From contig NZ_JAQIPB010000005.1 in the NCBI RefSeq assembly GCF_028023875.1, positions 1 to 64,000 on the forward strand: a stretch of 64,000 bases of DNA, given 5' to 3'. How positions within the stretch are numbered: position 1 is the first letter of the stretch; every line of letters begins with the position of its first letter. The notes below the pieces were generated by a model. It had not been told where the DNA came from. It made no database searches and saw nothing but the letters and a program-made list of their open reading frames with translations. A program made the translations under genes and the position numbers. Source of the DNA: Xenophilus arseniciresistens (lineage in GTDB: Bacteria; Pseudomonadota; Gammaproteobacteria; Burkholderiales; Burkholderiaceae_C). This document shows, piece after piece, positions 1 through 8,648 of this stretch.

Positions 1-125
1 CGTTCTGTACTCAGAGACGGGCTCGATCACCCCAGCGCTTACCAAACTGCACGGGCCGGTCTGGCCGCCTCAACGGCGTTCAGACTCTACCGCGCTGGTC
101 AGGTTTAAAGATACAAGCGCCCACC

Positions 126-758
126 ATGACGCGCGTGCTCTACGTGCTGGACCTGATGGGCGTGGCCGTGTTCGCCATCAGCGGTGTGCTGGCGGCGGCG
201 CAGGCCGGCATGGACTGGCTGGGCGCGCTGGTGCTGGCCTCGGTCACGGCCATCGGCGGCGGCACCATGCGCGACCTGCTGCTCGGCCGCCACCCCATCT
301 TCTGGGTGCGCGACGCGCGCTACCCCTGGGTGATCCTGGCCACGGCGGTGGCCACCATCGTCTACGTGCACCACCTGCCGTCGCCCGGCTTGGCGCTGCT
401 GGTGGCCGATGCGCTGGGGCTGGCCCTGTTCGCCATCACCGGCGCCCAGGTGGCTGAAACCGTTCGCCATTCGCCGCTGATCACCGTGATGGTGGGCACC
501 ATGACCGGCGCGGGCGGCGGCGTGATCCGCGACCTGCTTTCGGGCCAGGTGCCGCTGCTGCTGCGCGGCGGCTTCTACGCCTCGGCCGCCATCGGCGGCA
601 TTGCGCTGTACCTGCTGGTGCAGGTGGCCGGGCTGCCGCGGCGCCATGCCTTCTTCCTGGGGCTGGCGGCGGTCTTCGGCCTGCGCATGGCCGCGATTGC
701 CTGGGACTGGCACCTGCCGGCCCTGACCCCGCCCCGTTCCCAATGGAGCCATCCCTGA
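126..758 (+). CDS. TRIC/UPF0126 (YicG-like) cation channel family membrane protein
   Basis: This 210-residue, strongly hydrophobic protein has about seven predicted membrane helices. It carries an internal duplication typical of the UPF0126/TRIC family: GGGTMRDLLLG at residues 44-54 and GGGVIRDLLSG at 130-140, each following a helix pair. Bacterial TRIC homologues form homotrimeric monovalent cation channels in the inner membrane; the ion carried here cannot be read from sequence. Length matches the family (about 200-215). The stop codon overlaps the next start as TGATG, so the two genes are probably translationally coupled. The 125 bases upstream show only a TTTAAAGATA-like stretch and no strong Shine-Dalgarno sequence. 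Confidence 0.85.
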   Translation: MTRVLYVLDLMGVAVFAISGVLAAAQAGMDWLGALVLASVTAIGGGTMRDLLLGRHPIFWVRDARYPWVILATAVATIVYVHHLPSPGLALLVADALGLALFAITGAQVAETVRHSPLITVMVGTMTGAGGGVIRDLLSGQVPLLLRGGFYASAAIGGIALYLLVQVAGLPRRHAFFLGLAAVFGLRMAAIAWDWHLPALTPPRSQWSHP

Positions 759-1126
759 TGCTGTCGAACATCCATCTGCCAGCCGCGGGCTGGACCCTGC
801 TGCTGCTCATCGCCAGCAACGTGTTCATGACCTTCGCCTGGTACGGCCACCTGCGCAGCCATGCCAGCTCGCCCTGGTACGTGGCGGCGCTGGTGAGCTG
901 GGGCATCGCGCTGTTCGAGTACCTGCTGCAGGTGCCGGCCAACCGCATCGGCTTCACCCAGGCCGGCCTGAGCGTGGGGCAGCTCAAGATCATGCAGGAG
1001 GTGATCACGCTGTGCGTGTTCGTGCCCTTCGCCATGGTCTTTCTCAAGCAGCCTTTCCGCCTGGACTACGTCTGGGCGGCGCTGTGCCTGGTGGGCGCGG
1101 TGTACTTCGTCTTCAGGGCCGGATAG
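758..1126 (+). CDS. DMT-superfamily small membrane protein (DUF486)
   Basis: The product is a 122-residue membrane protein with four predicted helices. It contains the family-typical stretch NRIGFTQAGLS and a C-terminal helix ending in YFVFRAG, matching DUF486 proteins, which are small relatives of drug/metabolite transporters. The substrate is unknown. I chose the ATG that overlaps the upstream TGA because homologues are about 115-120 residues; an in-frame ATG at 743 would add five residues. It sits directly behind the TRIC-like gene and is probably co-transcribed with it, although no functional link is known. Confidence 0.85.
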   Translation: MLSNIHLPAAGWTLLLLIASNVFMTFAWYGHLRSHASSPWYVAALVSWGIALFEYLLQVPANRIGFTQAGLSVGQLKIMQEVITLCVFVPFAMVFLKQPFRLDYVWAALCLVGAVYFVFRAG

Positions 1127-1229
1127 GGCCGCACAGCCCTTCACGGCGGCAGGCCCGCGCGAGAAATTACACTCCACCACCACACGGGTGTGTCACACCC
1201 TTGTCGTGAAACTCGTGTAAGGAACCGCC

Positions 1230-1874
1230 ATGTTTGGCAAGCTGCTGCCCCGTGAGGGCAATTTTTTCGAGATGTTCAACCAGCATGCCGAGCGCATCGT
1301 CGAGGCGGCGCGCGCCTTCGAGCAGCTGGTGGCCAACTACAACGACCTGCATCTGCGCGAGCAGTACAACCGCGATGTCGACAACGCCGAGCGTGCCGCC
1401 GATCGCGTGACGCATGACGTGAACCGGCTGATCCACAAGACCTTCATCACCCCCATCGACCGCGAGCAGATCCACAAGCTCATCAACACGATGGACGACG
1501 TGGCCGACCTGATCCAGGACTGCGCCGAGACGATGGCGCTTTACGACGTGCGCCACATGACCGAGGAGATCAGCCGCCTGACCACGCTCAGCGTCAAGGG
1601 CTGCGAGCGCCTGAAGGACGCGGTGCGCCACCTCAACAAGATCGCCGAGCCGGCCGTGGCCGAAGCCACGCTCAAGACCTGCGAGGAGATCGATCGCATC
1701 GAGTCCGACGCCGACCGCGTGATGCGCAGTGCGATGAGCAAGCTGTTTCGCGAAGAGCCGGACGTGCGCGAGGTCATCAAGCTCAAGGCCATCTACGAAC
1801 TGCTCGAAACCGTCACCGACAAGTGCGAGGACGTGGCGAATGTGATCGAGGGCATCGTCCTCGAGAACTCCTGA
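1230..1874 (+). CDS. DUF47 (PhoU-like) phosphate transport accessory protein
   Basis: This 214-residue, all-helical, charged protein has no signal peptide. Its sequence (FFEMFNQHAERIVEAA near the N-terminus, repeated RIESDADRVMRSA-type heptads) fits the DUF47/PhoU-like fold. DUF47 proteins sit next to low-affinity phosphate permeases and are thought to modulate transport, probably through a bound metal. Here the pit gene follows after 16 bases, the standard pairing. An AAGGAA Shine-Dalgarno precedes the ATG. The upstream 100 bases contain a CACACGGGTGTG-like dyad but no recognisable Pho box. Confidence 0.9.
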   Translation: MFGKLLPREGNFFEMFNQHAERIVEAARAFEQLVANYNDLHLREQYNRDVDNAERAADRVTHDVNRLIHKTFITPIDREQIHKLINTMDDVADLIQDCAETMALYDVRHMTEEISRLTTLSVKGCERLKDAVRHLNKIAEPAVAEATLKTCEEIDRIESDADRVMRSAMSKLFREEPDVREVIKLKAIYELLETVTDKCEDVANVIEGIVLENS

Positions 1875-1890
1875 CCCGGGGGCTTCACCG

Positions 1891-2910
1891 ATGCAAACGG
1901 TGCAGGTCGCCCAGGTGGCGCTATGGGTGGTGGTGATGCTGGTCGCGCTCGCCATCATTTTCGACTTCATGAACGGCTTCCACGATGCGGCGAACTCCAT
2001 CGCCACCGTGGTGTCCACCGGCGTGCTGCGGCCCGGGCATGCCGTGCTTTTCGCGGCCTTCTTCAACTTCGTCGCCATCTTCATCTTCCACCTGAGCGTG
2101 GCCGCCACCGTGGGCAAGGGCATCGCGCAGCCGGGCGTGGTCGACACGCACGTGGTCTTCGGCGCGCTGGTGGGGGCCATCAGCTGGAACCTGGTGACCT
2201 GGTACTACGGCATTCCCAGCAGTTCCTCGCATGCGCTGATCGGCGGCATCGTGGGTGCCGTGATCGCCAAGACCGGTGGCAGCGGCCTGGTGGCCTCGGG
2301 CATCCTCAAGACCGTGGCCTTCATCTTCGTGTCGCCGGTGCTGGGCTTCCTGCTGGGCTCGCTCATGCTGGTGTTGGTGGCATGGGTCTGCCGGCGCGCC
2401 ACGCCTTCGCGCGTGGACTCGTGGTTCCGGCGGCTGCAGCTGGTTTCAGCCGGGGCCTACAGCCTGGGCCACGGCGGCAACGACGCGCAGAAGACCATCG
2501 GCATCATCTGGATGCTGCTGATCGCCACCGGCTATTCCGCGGCCGGTGACGCGGCGCCGCCCACCTGGGTGGTGATCAGCTGCTACGTGGCGATTGCGGC
2601 CGGCACCATGTTCGGCGGCTGGCGCATCGTCAAGACCATGGGCCAGAAGATCACCAAGCTCAAGCCCGTGGGCGGTTTCTGTGCCGAGACGGGCGGCGCA
2701 ATGACGCTGTTCATCGCCACTCTGCTGGGCATTCCGGTGTCCACCACGCACACCATCACCGGCGCCATCGTCGGCGTGGGCGCGTCGCAGCGCATGAGCG
2801 CCGTGCGCTGGGGCGTGGCCGGCAACATCGTGTGGGCCTGGATTTTCACCATCCCGGCCGCGGCCTTCATGGCGGCGATCGGCTACTGGGTGAGCATGCA
2901 GCTGTTCTGA
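1891..2910 (+). CDS. pit: Inorganic phosphate transporter, PiT family
   Basis: The gene encodes a 339-residue integral membrane protein of the PiT family, which moves phosphate (often as metal-phosphate) with H+ or Na+. Both family signatures are present: NGFHDAANS around residues 28-36 and GHGGNDAQK around 192-200. These are the inverted-repeat substrate motifs, though the second has G where many members have A. About ten membrane helices are visible, with a central hydrophilic loop. It follows the DUF47 gene closely and the two form an operon. It ends 25 bases before the convergent flavoprotein gene. Confidence 0.93.
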   Translation: MQTVQVAQVALWVVVMLVALAIIFDFMNGFHDAANSIATVVSTGVLRPGHAVLFAAFFNFVAIFIFHLSVAATVGKGIAQPGVVDTHVVFGALVGAISWNLVTWYYGIPSSSSHALIGGIVGAVIAKTGGSGLVASGILKTVAFIFVSPVLGFLLGSLMLVLVAWVCRRATPSRVDSWFRRLQLVSAGAYSLGHGGNDAQKTIGIIWMLLIATGYSAAGDAAPPTWVVISCYVAIAAGTMFGGWRIVKTMGQKITKLKPVGGFCAETGGAMTLFIATLLGIPVSTTHTITGAIVGVGASQRMSAVRWGVAGNIVWAWIFTIPAAAFMAAIGYWVSMQLF

Positions 2911-2934
2911 AAGTGCGACGGCCCCCGCGCGCCC

Positions 2935-4134
2935 TCAGGGCTGCAGCGGGGCGCTGCGACGCACCAGGTGCTGCGGCCCCAGCTCGGCGCAGGCCGCAAC
3001 GCCCAGCATCGCGAGGTTTCGGTCGATTTCGCTTTGCAGCAGATCGATGGCGTGTGCCACGCCGGCCTGGCCGGCCACGGCCGCGGCGTAGTTGAACGGG
3101 CGGCCCACCAGCACCATGCGCGCGCCCAGGGCCAGGGCCTTGAGCACGTCCGAGCCGCGCCTGAAGCCGCTGTCGATGAGCACCGGGTAGCCGGGCTTCA
3201 GGGCACCCACCACCGCCTCGAGCACGCGCATCGGTGATGCGGCGCCGTCCAGTTGGCGACCGCCGTGGTTGGACAGCACGATGGCGTCGGCGCCGATGCG
3301 CTGGGCCTGCAGGGCGTCTTCGACGCTCAGGATGCCCTTGATCACCAGCGGCCCCTGCCAGCGTCTGCGGATGGCCTGGATGTGCTGCCAGCTCAGATGG
3401 TCGCGGGCCGAGAAGTCGCGCAGCACCGTGGACGACACGATGGGGGCGCCGCGCGTGGCGAAGGAGTTCTCGAAGTGGGGCATGCCGTGGCGCAGCAGGG
3501 TGCGCGCCAGGGTGCCGGCCACCCAGCGCGGGCGCAGCAGGCCATCCCACGCCAGGCGCAGGCTGGGGCGCAGCGGCGTCGAAAAGCCGTTGCGCACGTT
3601 GTTCTCGCGGTTGGCCGAGACGGGAATGTCCACGGTCACGACCAGCACGCCGAAGCCCGCCTGCGCGACGCGATCGACGAGCGCATCGATGCGCTGCTGG
3701 TCGCCCGGGATGTAGGCCTGGAACCAGGTGCCGGGGCTCTCGCGCGCCACCTCTTCCATCGGAATCAGCGAGGTGCCGCTCATGACGGAGACGATGTCCG
3801 CCGCCTGCGCGGCCCGGGCCAGCACCAAGTCGCCGCGGTAGGTCGAAAGGGCGTTGATGCCCATCGGCGCGATGCCGAAGGGGCTGGCATAGCGGCGCCC
3901 GAACAGCTCCACCGCCTGCGAGCGCTGCGAGACGTCGCGCAGCACGCGGGGCACGAAGCCGTAGTCATCGAAGACCTGACGGTTGTCGCGCAGCGAGCAG
4001 GTGTCTTCTGCGGCGCCGGCGATGTAGCCAAAGATGGGGCGCGGCAGGCGCTGGCGTGCCGCGGCCTCGAAGTCGTGCAGCGAGAGCATGCGGCGCAGGC
4101 GGGCGGTCGGTCGGGGTGATGCGGGAGATGCCAT
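2935..4134 (-). CDS. FMN-dependent alpha-hydroxy acid dehydrogenase (LldD-like)
   Basis: This is a 399-residue protein of the FMN-binding 2-hydroxyacid oxidase family (lactate, glycolate and mandelate dehydrogenases). Visible hallmarks are the N-terminal FGYIAGAAED segment, the FMN-site stretch IAPMGINAL, and the catalytic base in LSNHGGRQLDGA near residue 290, followed by LIDSGFRRG. Its substrate is a small 2-hydroxy acid that I cannot name. I use the ATG at 4134 (MASPAS); six codons further upstream is another ATG. A LysR gene starts about 100 bases away in the opposite direction and is a plausible regulator. Confidence 0.9.
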   Translation of the reverse strand: MASPASPRPTARLRRMLSLHDFEAAARQRLPRPIFGYIAGAAEDTCSLRDNRQVFDDYGFVPRVLRDVSQRSQAVELFGRRYASPFGIAPMGINALSTYRGDLVLARAAQAADIVSVMSGTSLIPMEEVARESPGTWFQAYIPGDQQRIDALVDRVAQAGFGVLVVTVDIPVSANRENNVRNGFSTPLRPSLRLAWDGLLRPRWVAGTLARTLLRHGMPHFENSFATRGAPIVSSTVLRDFSARDHLSWQHIQAIRRRWQGPLVIKGILSVEDALQAQRIGADAIVLSNHGGRQLDGAASPMRVLEAVVGALKPGYPVLIDSGFRRGSDVLKALALGARMVLVGRPFNYAAAVAGQAGVAHAIDLLQSEIDRNLAMLGVAACAELGPQHLVRRSAPLQP

Positions 4135-4182
4135 GGTTCGGGGTGCTCGCAAGGTGGGACTGACGTGACTGTAGGGATGCGC

Positions 4183-4232
4183 TCGTTTGCTATAAAGCGA
4201 ATAAATTGAATTGGTTTTGTTCTAGAAAATCG
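4183..4232. promoter_or_regulatory. AT-rich divergent control region, LldD-like / LysR
   Basis: This is the AT-richest stretch in the neighbourhood. It holds TTTGCTATAAAGCGAA (an imperfect dyad centred on TATAA) followed by several A/T runs before the LysR ATG. Divergent LysR genes usually bind such regions, but I see no perfect T-N11-A palindrome, so this is a candidate only. Confidence 0.35.
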
Positions 4233-4234
4233 AA

Positions 4235-5146
4235 ATGGCAGCGCCTTCGGTCAAGCAGCTCGAAGCCTTCTGGTGGGCGGCCTCCTGCGCCAATTTCGCC
4301 ACTGCCGCACAGCGGGTCCATCTGTCGGTTTCGTCGCTGTCCAAGCGCATTTCCGAGCTGGAAGTCGCGCTCGGGCGCCAGCTGTTCGACCGCAGCGGCC
4401 ATCGCGCCGTGCTCACCGAAGACGGCGAACGGCTCCTGCCGGCGGCGCTGGAGGTCATCAACGCGATGGCGGCGCTTCACCGGGCGCTGGATTCAGGGCC
4501 GGCGCTGGCCGGGCGCTGCCGCTTCGGCGTGGGCGACCTGTCGGCGCTGACCTGGCTGCCGGCCTTCGTGGTGGCCATGCAGCAGGCCCATCCGCGCCTG
4601 CTGCTGGAGCCCTCGGTTGACGTGGGGGGTGTGCTCGAGCGCCGGCTTGCCGATGGCGAGCTGGACTTCGCCGTGATCGCGGGGCGCTCGTCGCGCAGCG
4701 AACTGATGTCGCAACCCGTGGGCACGGCGCGCTTCGGCTGGGCTGCATCGCCCGCGCTGGCCGGAGCCGGGCGGGTGGACCTGCCTGCGCTGCTGCAGCG
4801 CTGTCCGCTGGTCACGCTGCCGCAGACCGCCGGCACCGCGCGCCTGCTCGACGACTGGCTGTCGGCCCATCGCGCCACGGCGCCGCAGCGCATCGCGGCA
4901 AACAGCTGGGGTGCCGTGGCGGGCATGTTGCGGCTGGGGGCGGGCGTGGGCATCCTGCCGCTGGACTGGATCAAGGCCCTGCAGCTTCGCCAACTGGCAC
5001 CGGGCCAGCCGCTGGCGCCGCTGCACTACACGCTGCAGTGGCGGCGCGGCGATGCGCGTTTGCTGCTCGCAAGCATGCAGGCGATGGTGCCTGCGCATGT
5101 GGATTTCTCGGTGGCGCCGGCGCTGGCTGCGGCCGCGCCGGCCTGA
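4235..5146 (+). CDS. LysR-family transcriptional regulator
   Basis: This 303-residue LysR-type regulator has an N-terminal winged helix-turn-helix in residues 3-62 (VKQLEAFWWAA, ATAAQRVHLSVSSLSKRISELE, LFDRSG) and a C-terminal substrate-binding-protein-like effector domain to about residue 290. It is transcribed divergently from the FMN-dependent 2-hydroxyacid dehydrogenase. By the usual LysR logic it probably activates that gene in response to a hydroxy acid or related ligand; this is inference from position. The C-terminal tail is alanine-rich. Confidence 0.9.
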   Translation: MAAPSVKQLEAFWWAASCANFATAAQRVHLSVSSLSKRISELEVALGRQLFDRSGHRAVLTEDGERLLPAALEVINAMAALHRALDSGPALAGRCRFGVGDLSALTWLPAFVVAMQQAHPRLLLEPSVDVGGVLERRLADGELDFAVIAGRSSRSELMSQPVGTARFGWAASPALAGAGRVDLPALLQRCPLVTLPQTAGTARLLDDWLSAHRATAPQRIAANSWGAVAGMLRLGAGVGILPLDWIKALQLRQLAPGQPLAPLHYTLQWRRGDARLLLASMQAMVPAHVDFSVAPALAAAAPA

Positions 5147-5152
5147 CGCGCG

Positions 5153-5614
5153 CTACTGCGAAATCTGCCGGCCGGCCTCGATCTGGTGTTCGAAGTAGCG
5201 CTGGAAGCTGAAGGCGATGCTGGCCATCAGCACCGTCGCACCGAAGAAGAGGGCAGCCACGACGGCCGCGATGGTGAACCAGCTGGTGCGGCCCGGCGCG
5301 GCCTCCGGCGCGAGGCCGGGGTTGTGGCGAGCGTTCCACTTCTCCGGCGTCATGAGCCCGTAGACGATGGTCATCAGCGCGCAGGCGGCGATGGTGAAGC
5401 CGAGGCAGGGGATCAGGACCCAGCTCCATGGATCGTCCAGCCCATGGAGCCGGACGCGTTCGATGCCATACAGGCCCAGCGCCGTGGGGATGGGCAGCAG
5501 CCAGCCCAGCAGGTCGCCCATGCCATGCAGGTAGAAGCGATGCAGCCCCAGCGGGCCGCCCAGGAAGGCCAGCCATGCGGCCCAGGTCTTGCGCTTGGGG
5601 CGGGGGGCGTTCAT
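5153..5614 (-). CDS. TM2-domain-like membrane protein
   Basis: This 153-residue membrane protein has about four predicted helices. Near the N-terminus, residues 11-31 hold a TM2-like signature (AFLGGPLGLHRFYLHG): a first helix, then G-x-H-R-F-Y-L-G. The rest is a loop with proline and charged residues and two more helices. The function of bacterial TM2 proteins is unknown. Its ATG overlaps the stop of the upstream acetyltransferase gene (ATGA), so it is probably the second gene of a two-gene operon. It ends six bases from the convergent LysR gene, with no obvious terminator between. Confidence 0.75.
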   Translation of the reverse strand: MNAPRPKRKTWAAWLAFLGGPLGLHRFYLHGMGDLLGWLLPIPTALGLYGIERVRLHGLDDPWSWVLIPCLGFTIAACALMTIVYGLMTPEKWNARHNPGLAPEAAPGRTSWFTIAAVVAALFFGATVLMASIAFSFQRYFEHQIEAGRQISQ

Positions 5615-6138
5615 CGGGGCGCGCTGCTGCTGCCTTCGCCCAGGACCTTGTCCATGAGCACCACGTCCAGCCAGCGGTCGAACTTCCAGCCCACGTTGCG
5701 CAGCACGCCCACTTCGGCAAAGCCCTGCCGGCGGTGCACGCCGACCGAGCCCGCGTTGTTCGAATCGCCGATCACCGCGATCAGCTTGCGCACACCCGCC
5801 GCTTCGGCGGCCTCGCACAGGGCCTGCAGCAGCTGCGTGCCCACGCCGCGGCCGCGCGCCGCGTCGGCCAGGTAGATGGAGTCTTCGGCCGAATAGCGGT
5901 AGGCAGGCCGGGGCTTGAACCAGTTGCAGTAGGCAAAACCCAACAGCTGGCCGGCTTCGTCTTCGGCCACCAGATAGGGCAGGCCCTTGGCCAGCACATC
6001 GGCGCGTCGGGCAGCCATTTCGGCCTCTGTCGGCGGGGTGGTTTCGAAGGTGCCGGTGCCATTCAGGACGTGGTGGGCATAGATGGCGGCAATGGCGGCG
6101 ACGTCCTCGTCGCGGCTGGGGCGGATGCGCAGGCTCAT
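5611..6138 (-). CDS. GNAT N-acetyltransferase (phosphinothricin acetyltransferase-like)
   Basis: The product is a 175-residue GCN5-related acetyltransferase. The N-terminal IRPSRDEDVAAIAAIYAHHV, the GTFETTPPT segment and the acetyl-CoA loop RGRGVGTQLLQALCEAA (about residues 85-101) match the phosphinothricin/methionine-sulfoximine acetyltransferase subgroup. Such enzymes acetylate amino groups of small molecules; the native substrate is not readable. I chose the ATG at 6138 (MSLRIRPS) because the reading frame upstream lacks family similarity and overlaps the rpsP promoter. It couples to the TM2-like gene by an ATGA overlap. Confidence 0.87.
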   Translation of the reverse strand: MSLRIRPSRDEDVAAIAAIYAHHVLNGTGTFETTPPTEAEMAARRADVLAKGLPYLVAEDEAGQLLGFAYCNWFKPRPAYRYSAEDSIYLADAARGRGVGTQLLQALCEAAEAAGVRKLIAVIGDSNNAGSVGVHRRQGFAEVGVLRNVGWKFDRWLDVVLMDKVLGEGSSSAPR

Positions 6139-6164
6139 GAAGAATCGGGAAGGCAGGCTATAAT
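6136..6164 (+). promoter_or_regulatory. Candidate promoter of the rpsP operon
   Basis: A perfect TATAAT lies at 6159-6164, followed by a GC-rich CGCGGGC segment and TTTTC. The -35 region (about 6136-6141) is weak. It sits 130 bases before rpsP, overlapping the start of the divergent acetyltransferase gene. The same TATAAT-nnCGGGCTT pattern recurs before rplS. Confidence 0.6.
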
Positions 6165-6295
6165 CGCGGGCTTTTCGGCGTGTCGCTGGCCGGGTGGCCA
6201 TGTCGCGTGTCTCAACGCTGAAAGAAAAACGGGGCGTCTTGCGGGTTCAACTTGAACGAAGAACTGCAGGCGCCTTTACCACCCAAGGATAAATC

Positions 6296-6559
6296 ATGGT
6301 CGTTATTCGACTCTCCCGTGGCGGCGCCAAGGCCCGTCCTTTCTTCAACATCGTCGTGGCCGACAAGCGCGTGCGCCGTGACGGCAGCTTCATCGAGCGC
6401 GTGGGTTTCTACAACCCCACCGCCCGTGGCGGCGAAGAAAGCATCCGCATCGCCCAGGACCGCGTGGCCTACTGGAAGAGCGTGGGCGCCCAGCTCTCGC
6501 CCACCGTCGAGCGCATCATCAAGCAAGCCGCTGCTGCTGCCCCCAAGGCCGCTGCCTGA
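6296..6559 (+). CDS. rpsP: 30S ribosomal protein S16
   Basis: This 87-residue basic protein begins [19 protein letters not shown], the classic S16 N-terminus, and continues with [10 protein letters not shown] and GFYNPTA. It binds 16S rRNA in the body of the 30S subunit. The C-terminus is a lysine/alanine tail. It is the first gene of the conserved rpsP-rimM-trmD-rplS operon, and an AAGGA Shine-Dalgarno precedes its ATG. The leader from the predicted promoter is about 125 bases long; I could not assign it a specific fold. Confidence 0.98.
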   Translation: MVVIRLSRGGAKARPFFNIVVADKRVRRDGSFIERVGFYNPTARGGEESIRIAQDRVAYWKSVGAQLSPTVERIIKQAAAAAPKAAA

Positions 6560-6582
6560 TCGGTCTGCCTGAACGCATCGCG

Positions 6583-7143
6583 ATGCTGCCTGCACTCGAA
6601 GCCGCCGAATTGCCGGCGGACGCCATCGAGGTGGGGCGCATCGCGGATGCATGGGGGATCAAGGGCTGGTTCAAGGTCTTCCCCCACAGCGCCCAACCCG
6701 AGGCGCTTTTTTCTTCCCGGCGCTGGTTCCTGATGCCGCCTGGCGGCGCCGCCCAAGTCTTTCGCCTGCCGGTGCGCGAGGCACGCGAACATGCCGATTG
6801 CGTGGTCGCCTCTTCGCCTGACGTGCCGGACCGCACCGCCGCCGAAGCGCTCAAGGGCGCGCGCGTGTTCGTGCCGCGCAGCAGCTTCCCCACCCCCGGC
6901 GATGACGAGTACTACTGGGTCGATCTGATCGGCCTGGAGGTGCACAACCGCGAAGGCGTGGTGCTGGGCACGGTGCGCGAACTGCTGGCCACGGGGCCGC
7001 AGACCACGCTGGTGCTGGAGGCCGAGCCGGCCGCAGGCGAGACCAAGCCGGTCGAACGCATGGTGCCCTTTGTCTCCGCATTCGTCGACAAGGTGGACCT
7101 GCAGGCCAAGCTGATCACGGTCGACTGGCAGCCGGACTATTGA
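6583..7143 (+). CDS. rimM: Ribosome maturation factor RimM
   Basis: This 186-residue protein is the 16S rRNA processing factor RimM, which binds S19 and helps assemble the 30S head. The N-terminal RimM beta-barrel contains VGRIADAWGIKGWFKV (about residues 17-32). The C-terminal PRC-barrel contains YYWVDLIGLEV and VPFVSAFVDKVD. It starts 24 bases after rpsP and precedes trmD, as in most proteobacteria. The start ATG at 6583 gives a family-typical length; a weak purine-rich stretch precedes it. Confidence 0.96.
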   Translation: MLPALEAAELPADAIEVGRIADAWGIKGWFKVFPHSAQPEALFSSRRWFLMPPGGAAQVFRLPVREAREHADCVVASSPDVPDRTAAEALKGARVFVPRSSFPTPGDDEYYWVDLIGLEVHNREGVVLGTVRELLATGPQTTLVLEAEPAAGETKPVERMVPFVSAFVDKVDLQAKLITVDWQPDY

Positions 7144-7212
7144 GCCGGCGCCCATCGGCTGTCCTGTCGATGAAGCCTTGGCAATGCCGTCCGTGTTCTC
7201 TGGGGCGTTCTC

Positions 7213-7968
7213 TTGCGTTTTGACGTCCTGACCCTTTTCCCCGAACTGTTCGCGCCCTTTGTGCAAAGTGGCGTGACCCGCCGCGCCTATGGCTCGGGCC
7301 AGGTTCAGTTGCACCTGTGGAACCCGCGCGACCACGCGCCGGGCAACTATCGGCGCGTGGACGACCGGCCTTTTGGTGGCGGCCCCGGCATGGTCATGAT
7401 GGCCCAGCCGCTGTCCGACTGCCTGGATGCGGCGCTGGCCGCGCGCGGTGGGGCGGCGCCGGTGGTGCTGTTCTCGCCGGCCGGTGAACCGCTGCGCCAC
7501 GCCAATGTGGAGCACTGGGCGCAGGGCGAGGGCGCTGTGCTGCTGTGCGGCCGCTACGAAGGCATCGACCAGCGCTTCATCGATGCGCGCGTGACCCATC
7601 AGATCAGCCTGGGTGATTTCGTGCTCTCGGGCGGCGAGATCGCGGCCATGGCACTCATCGACGCCGTGACGCGGCTGCAGCCGGGCGTGCTGGGCGATGA
7701 AGGCAGCCATGTGCAGGACAGCTTCAACCCGGCCCTCGACGGCCTGCTGGACTGCCCCCACTACACGCGGCCCGAGCTTTGGGCCGGGCAGCCGGTGCCG
7801 GCGCCGCTGCTGTCGGGCCACCATGTGCAGATCGAGCGCTGGCGCCGCGACCAGCGGCTGCGCATCACGGCCGAGCGCCGGCCCGAGCTGATCGAAGCAG
7901 CGCGCGCGGCCGGCCGGCTCGACCGCGATGATGAAAAGCTCTTGGCGAGTCTGAAGCCCGCGCTATAA
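7213..7968 (+). CDS. trmD: tRNA (guanine37-N1)-methyltransferase TrmD
   Basis: This 251-residue SPOUT methyltransferase makes m1G37 next to the anticodon, which prevents frameshifting. Trefoil-knot motifs are present: [24 protein letters not shown] and YTRPELWAG. The conserved N-terminus [12 protein letters not shown] fixes the start at a TTG codon at 7213, since no ATG gives it. The Shine-Dalgarno is weak (GGGGCG). A rare start and weak site fit the low TrmD output known in this operon in E. coli. The TAA stop lies inside the -10 box of the rplS promoter. Confidence 0.97.
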   Translation: MRFDVLTLFPELFAPFVQSGVTRRAYGSGQVQLHLWNPRDHAPGNYRRVDDRPFGGGPGMVMMAQPLSDCLDAALAARGGAAPVVLFSPAGEPLRHANVEHWAQGEGAVLLCGRYEGIDQRFIDARVTHQISLGDFVLSGGEIAAMALIDAVTRLQPGVLGDEGSHVQDSFNPALDGLLDCPHYTRPELWAGQPVPAPLLSGHHVQIERWRRDQRLRITAERRPELIEAARAAGRLDRDDEKLLASLKPAL

Positions 7969-7982
7969 TGGCGGGCTTTTCC
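7942..7982 (+). promoter_or_regulatory. rplS promoter overlapping a terminator-like dyad
   Basis: TTGGCG at 7942-7947 and TATAAT at 7964-7969, with a 16-base spacer, make a strong sigma-70 promoter at the end of trmD. The -10 box is also the loop of a perfect 8-base inverted repeat, AAGCCCGC (7954-7961) and GCGGGCTT (7971-7978), which runs into TTTT. The same bases can therefore act as an intrinsic terminator for transcripts from trmD and as a promoter for rplS. Confidence 0.6.
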
Positions 7983-8115
7983 CGATCCTCTGTCCGGCCG
8001 CGGCCTTGATCGAGGGGCATTGCTGCCAGCGATGCCTGTCTCGATGCCAGCAATGCTTCAAAGCACGCAGGCGCCGCCTTCTGTGTAGCGCGGACACGAT
8101 CCATTTCAGGTCATC

Positions 8116-8508
8116 ATGAATCTCATCCAGACTCTCGAGCAGGAAGAAATTGCCCGCCTGGGCAAGACCATTCCCGAATTCGCTCCCGGCGACACCGTGA
8201 TCGTCAGCGTGAACGTCGTCGAAGGCAACCGCAAGCGCGTGCAGGCCTACGAAGGCGTGGTGATCGCCAAGCGCAACCGCGGCCTCAACAGCGCCTTCAC
8301 GGTGCGCAAGATCTCCAGCGGCGAAGGCGTGGAACGTACCTTCCAGAGCTACAGCCCGCTGATCGCCAAGATCGAAGTCAAGCGCCGCGGTGATGTGCGT
8401 CGCGCCAAGCTGTACTACCTGCGCGAGCGCAGCGGCCGTTCGGCTCGCATCAAGGAAAAGCTGCCGGGCAAGTCGGCTGCGAACAACAGCAGCAACGCAG
8501 CAGCGTAA
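8116..8508 (+). CDS. rplS: 50S ribosomal protein L19
   Basis: This 130-residue protein contains the L19 core [34 protein letters not shown] and [20 protein letters not shown]19 sits at the 30S-50S interface. The C-terminal extension (NNSSNAAA) is low-complexity. It lies 147 bases after trmD behind its own probable promoter, so it can be made in excess of RimM and TrmD. A terminator follows it. Confidence 0.98.
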   Translation: MNLIQTLEQEEIARLGKTIPEFAPGDTVIVSVNVVEGNRKRVQAYEGVVIAKRNRGLNSAFTVRKISSGEGVERTFQSYSPLIAKIEVKRRGDVRRAKLYYLRERSGRSARIKEKLPGKSAANNSSNAAA

Positions 8509-8560
8509 TCGGATGGCCGGCACTGCACCTCGCAGAGCGCCGGTTCTTCGTTGCTCCATG

Positions 8561-8590
8561 CAAGACCGCCTTCGGGCGGTTTTGCCTTTT
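8561..8590 (+). terminator. Rho-independent terminator after rplS
   Basis: A hairpin ACCGCC-TTCG-GGCGGT (8565-8580) with a stable UUCG tetraloop is followed by a T-rich run. It closes the ribosomal operon before the Nudix gene. Confidence 0.8.
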
Positions 8591-8648
8591 GGGCCCTTCG
8601 CCCGGTCTTGTTTTCGCGAACCCTTCTTTCTCCATCCCGAGCCCTGAC

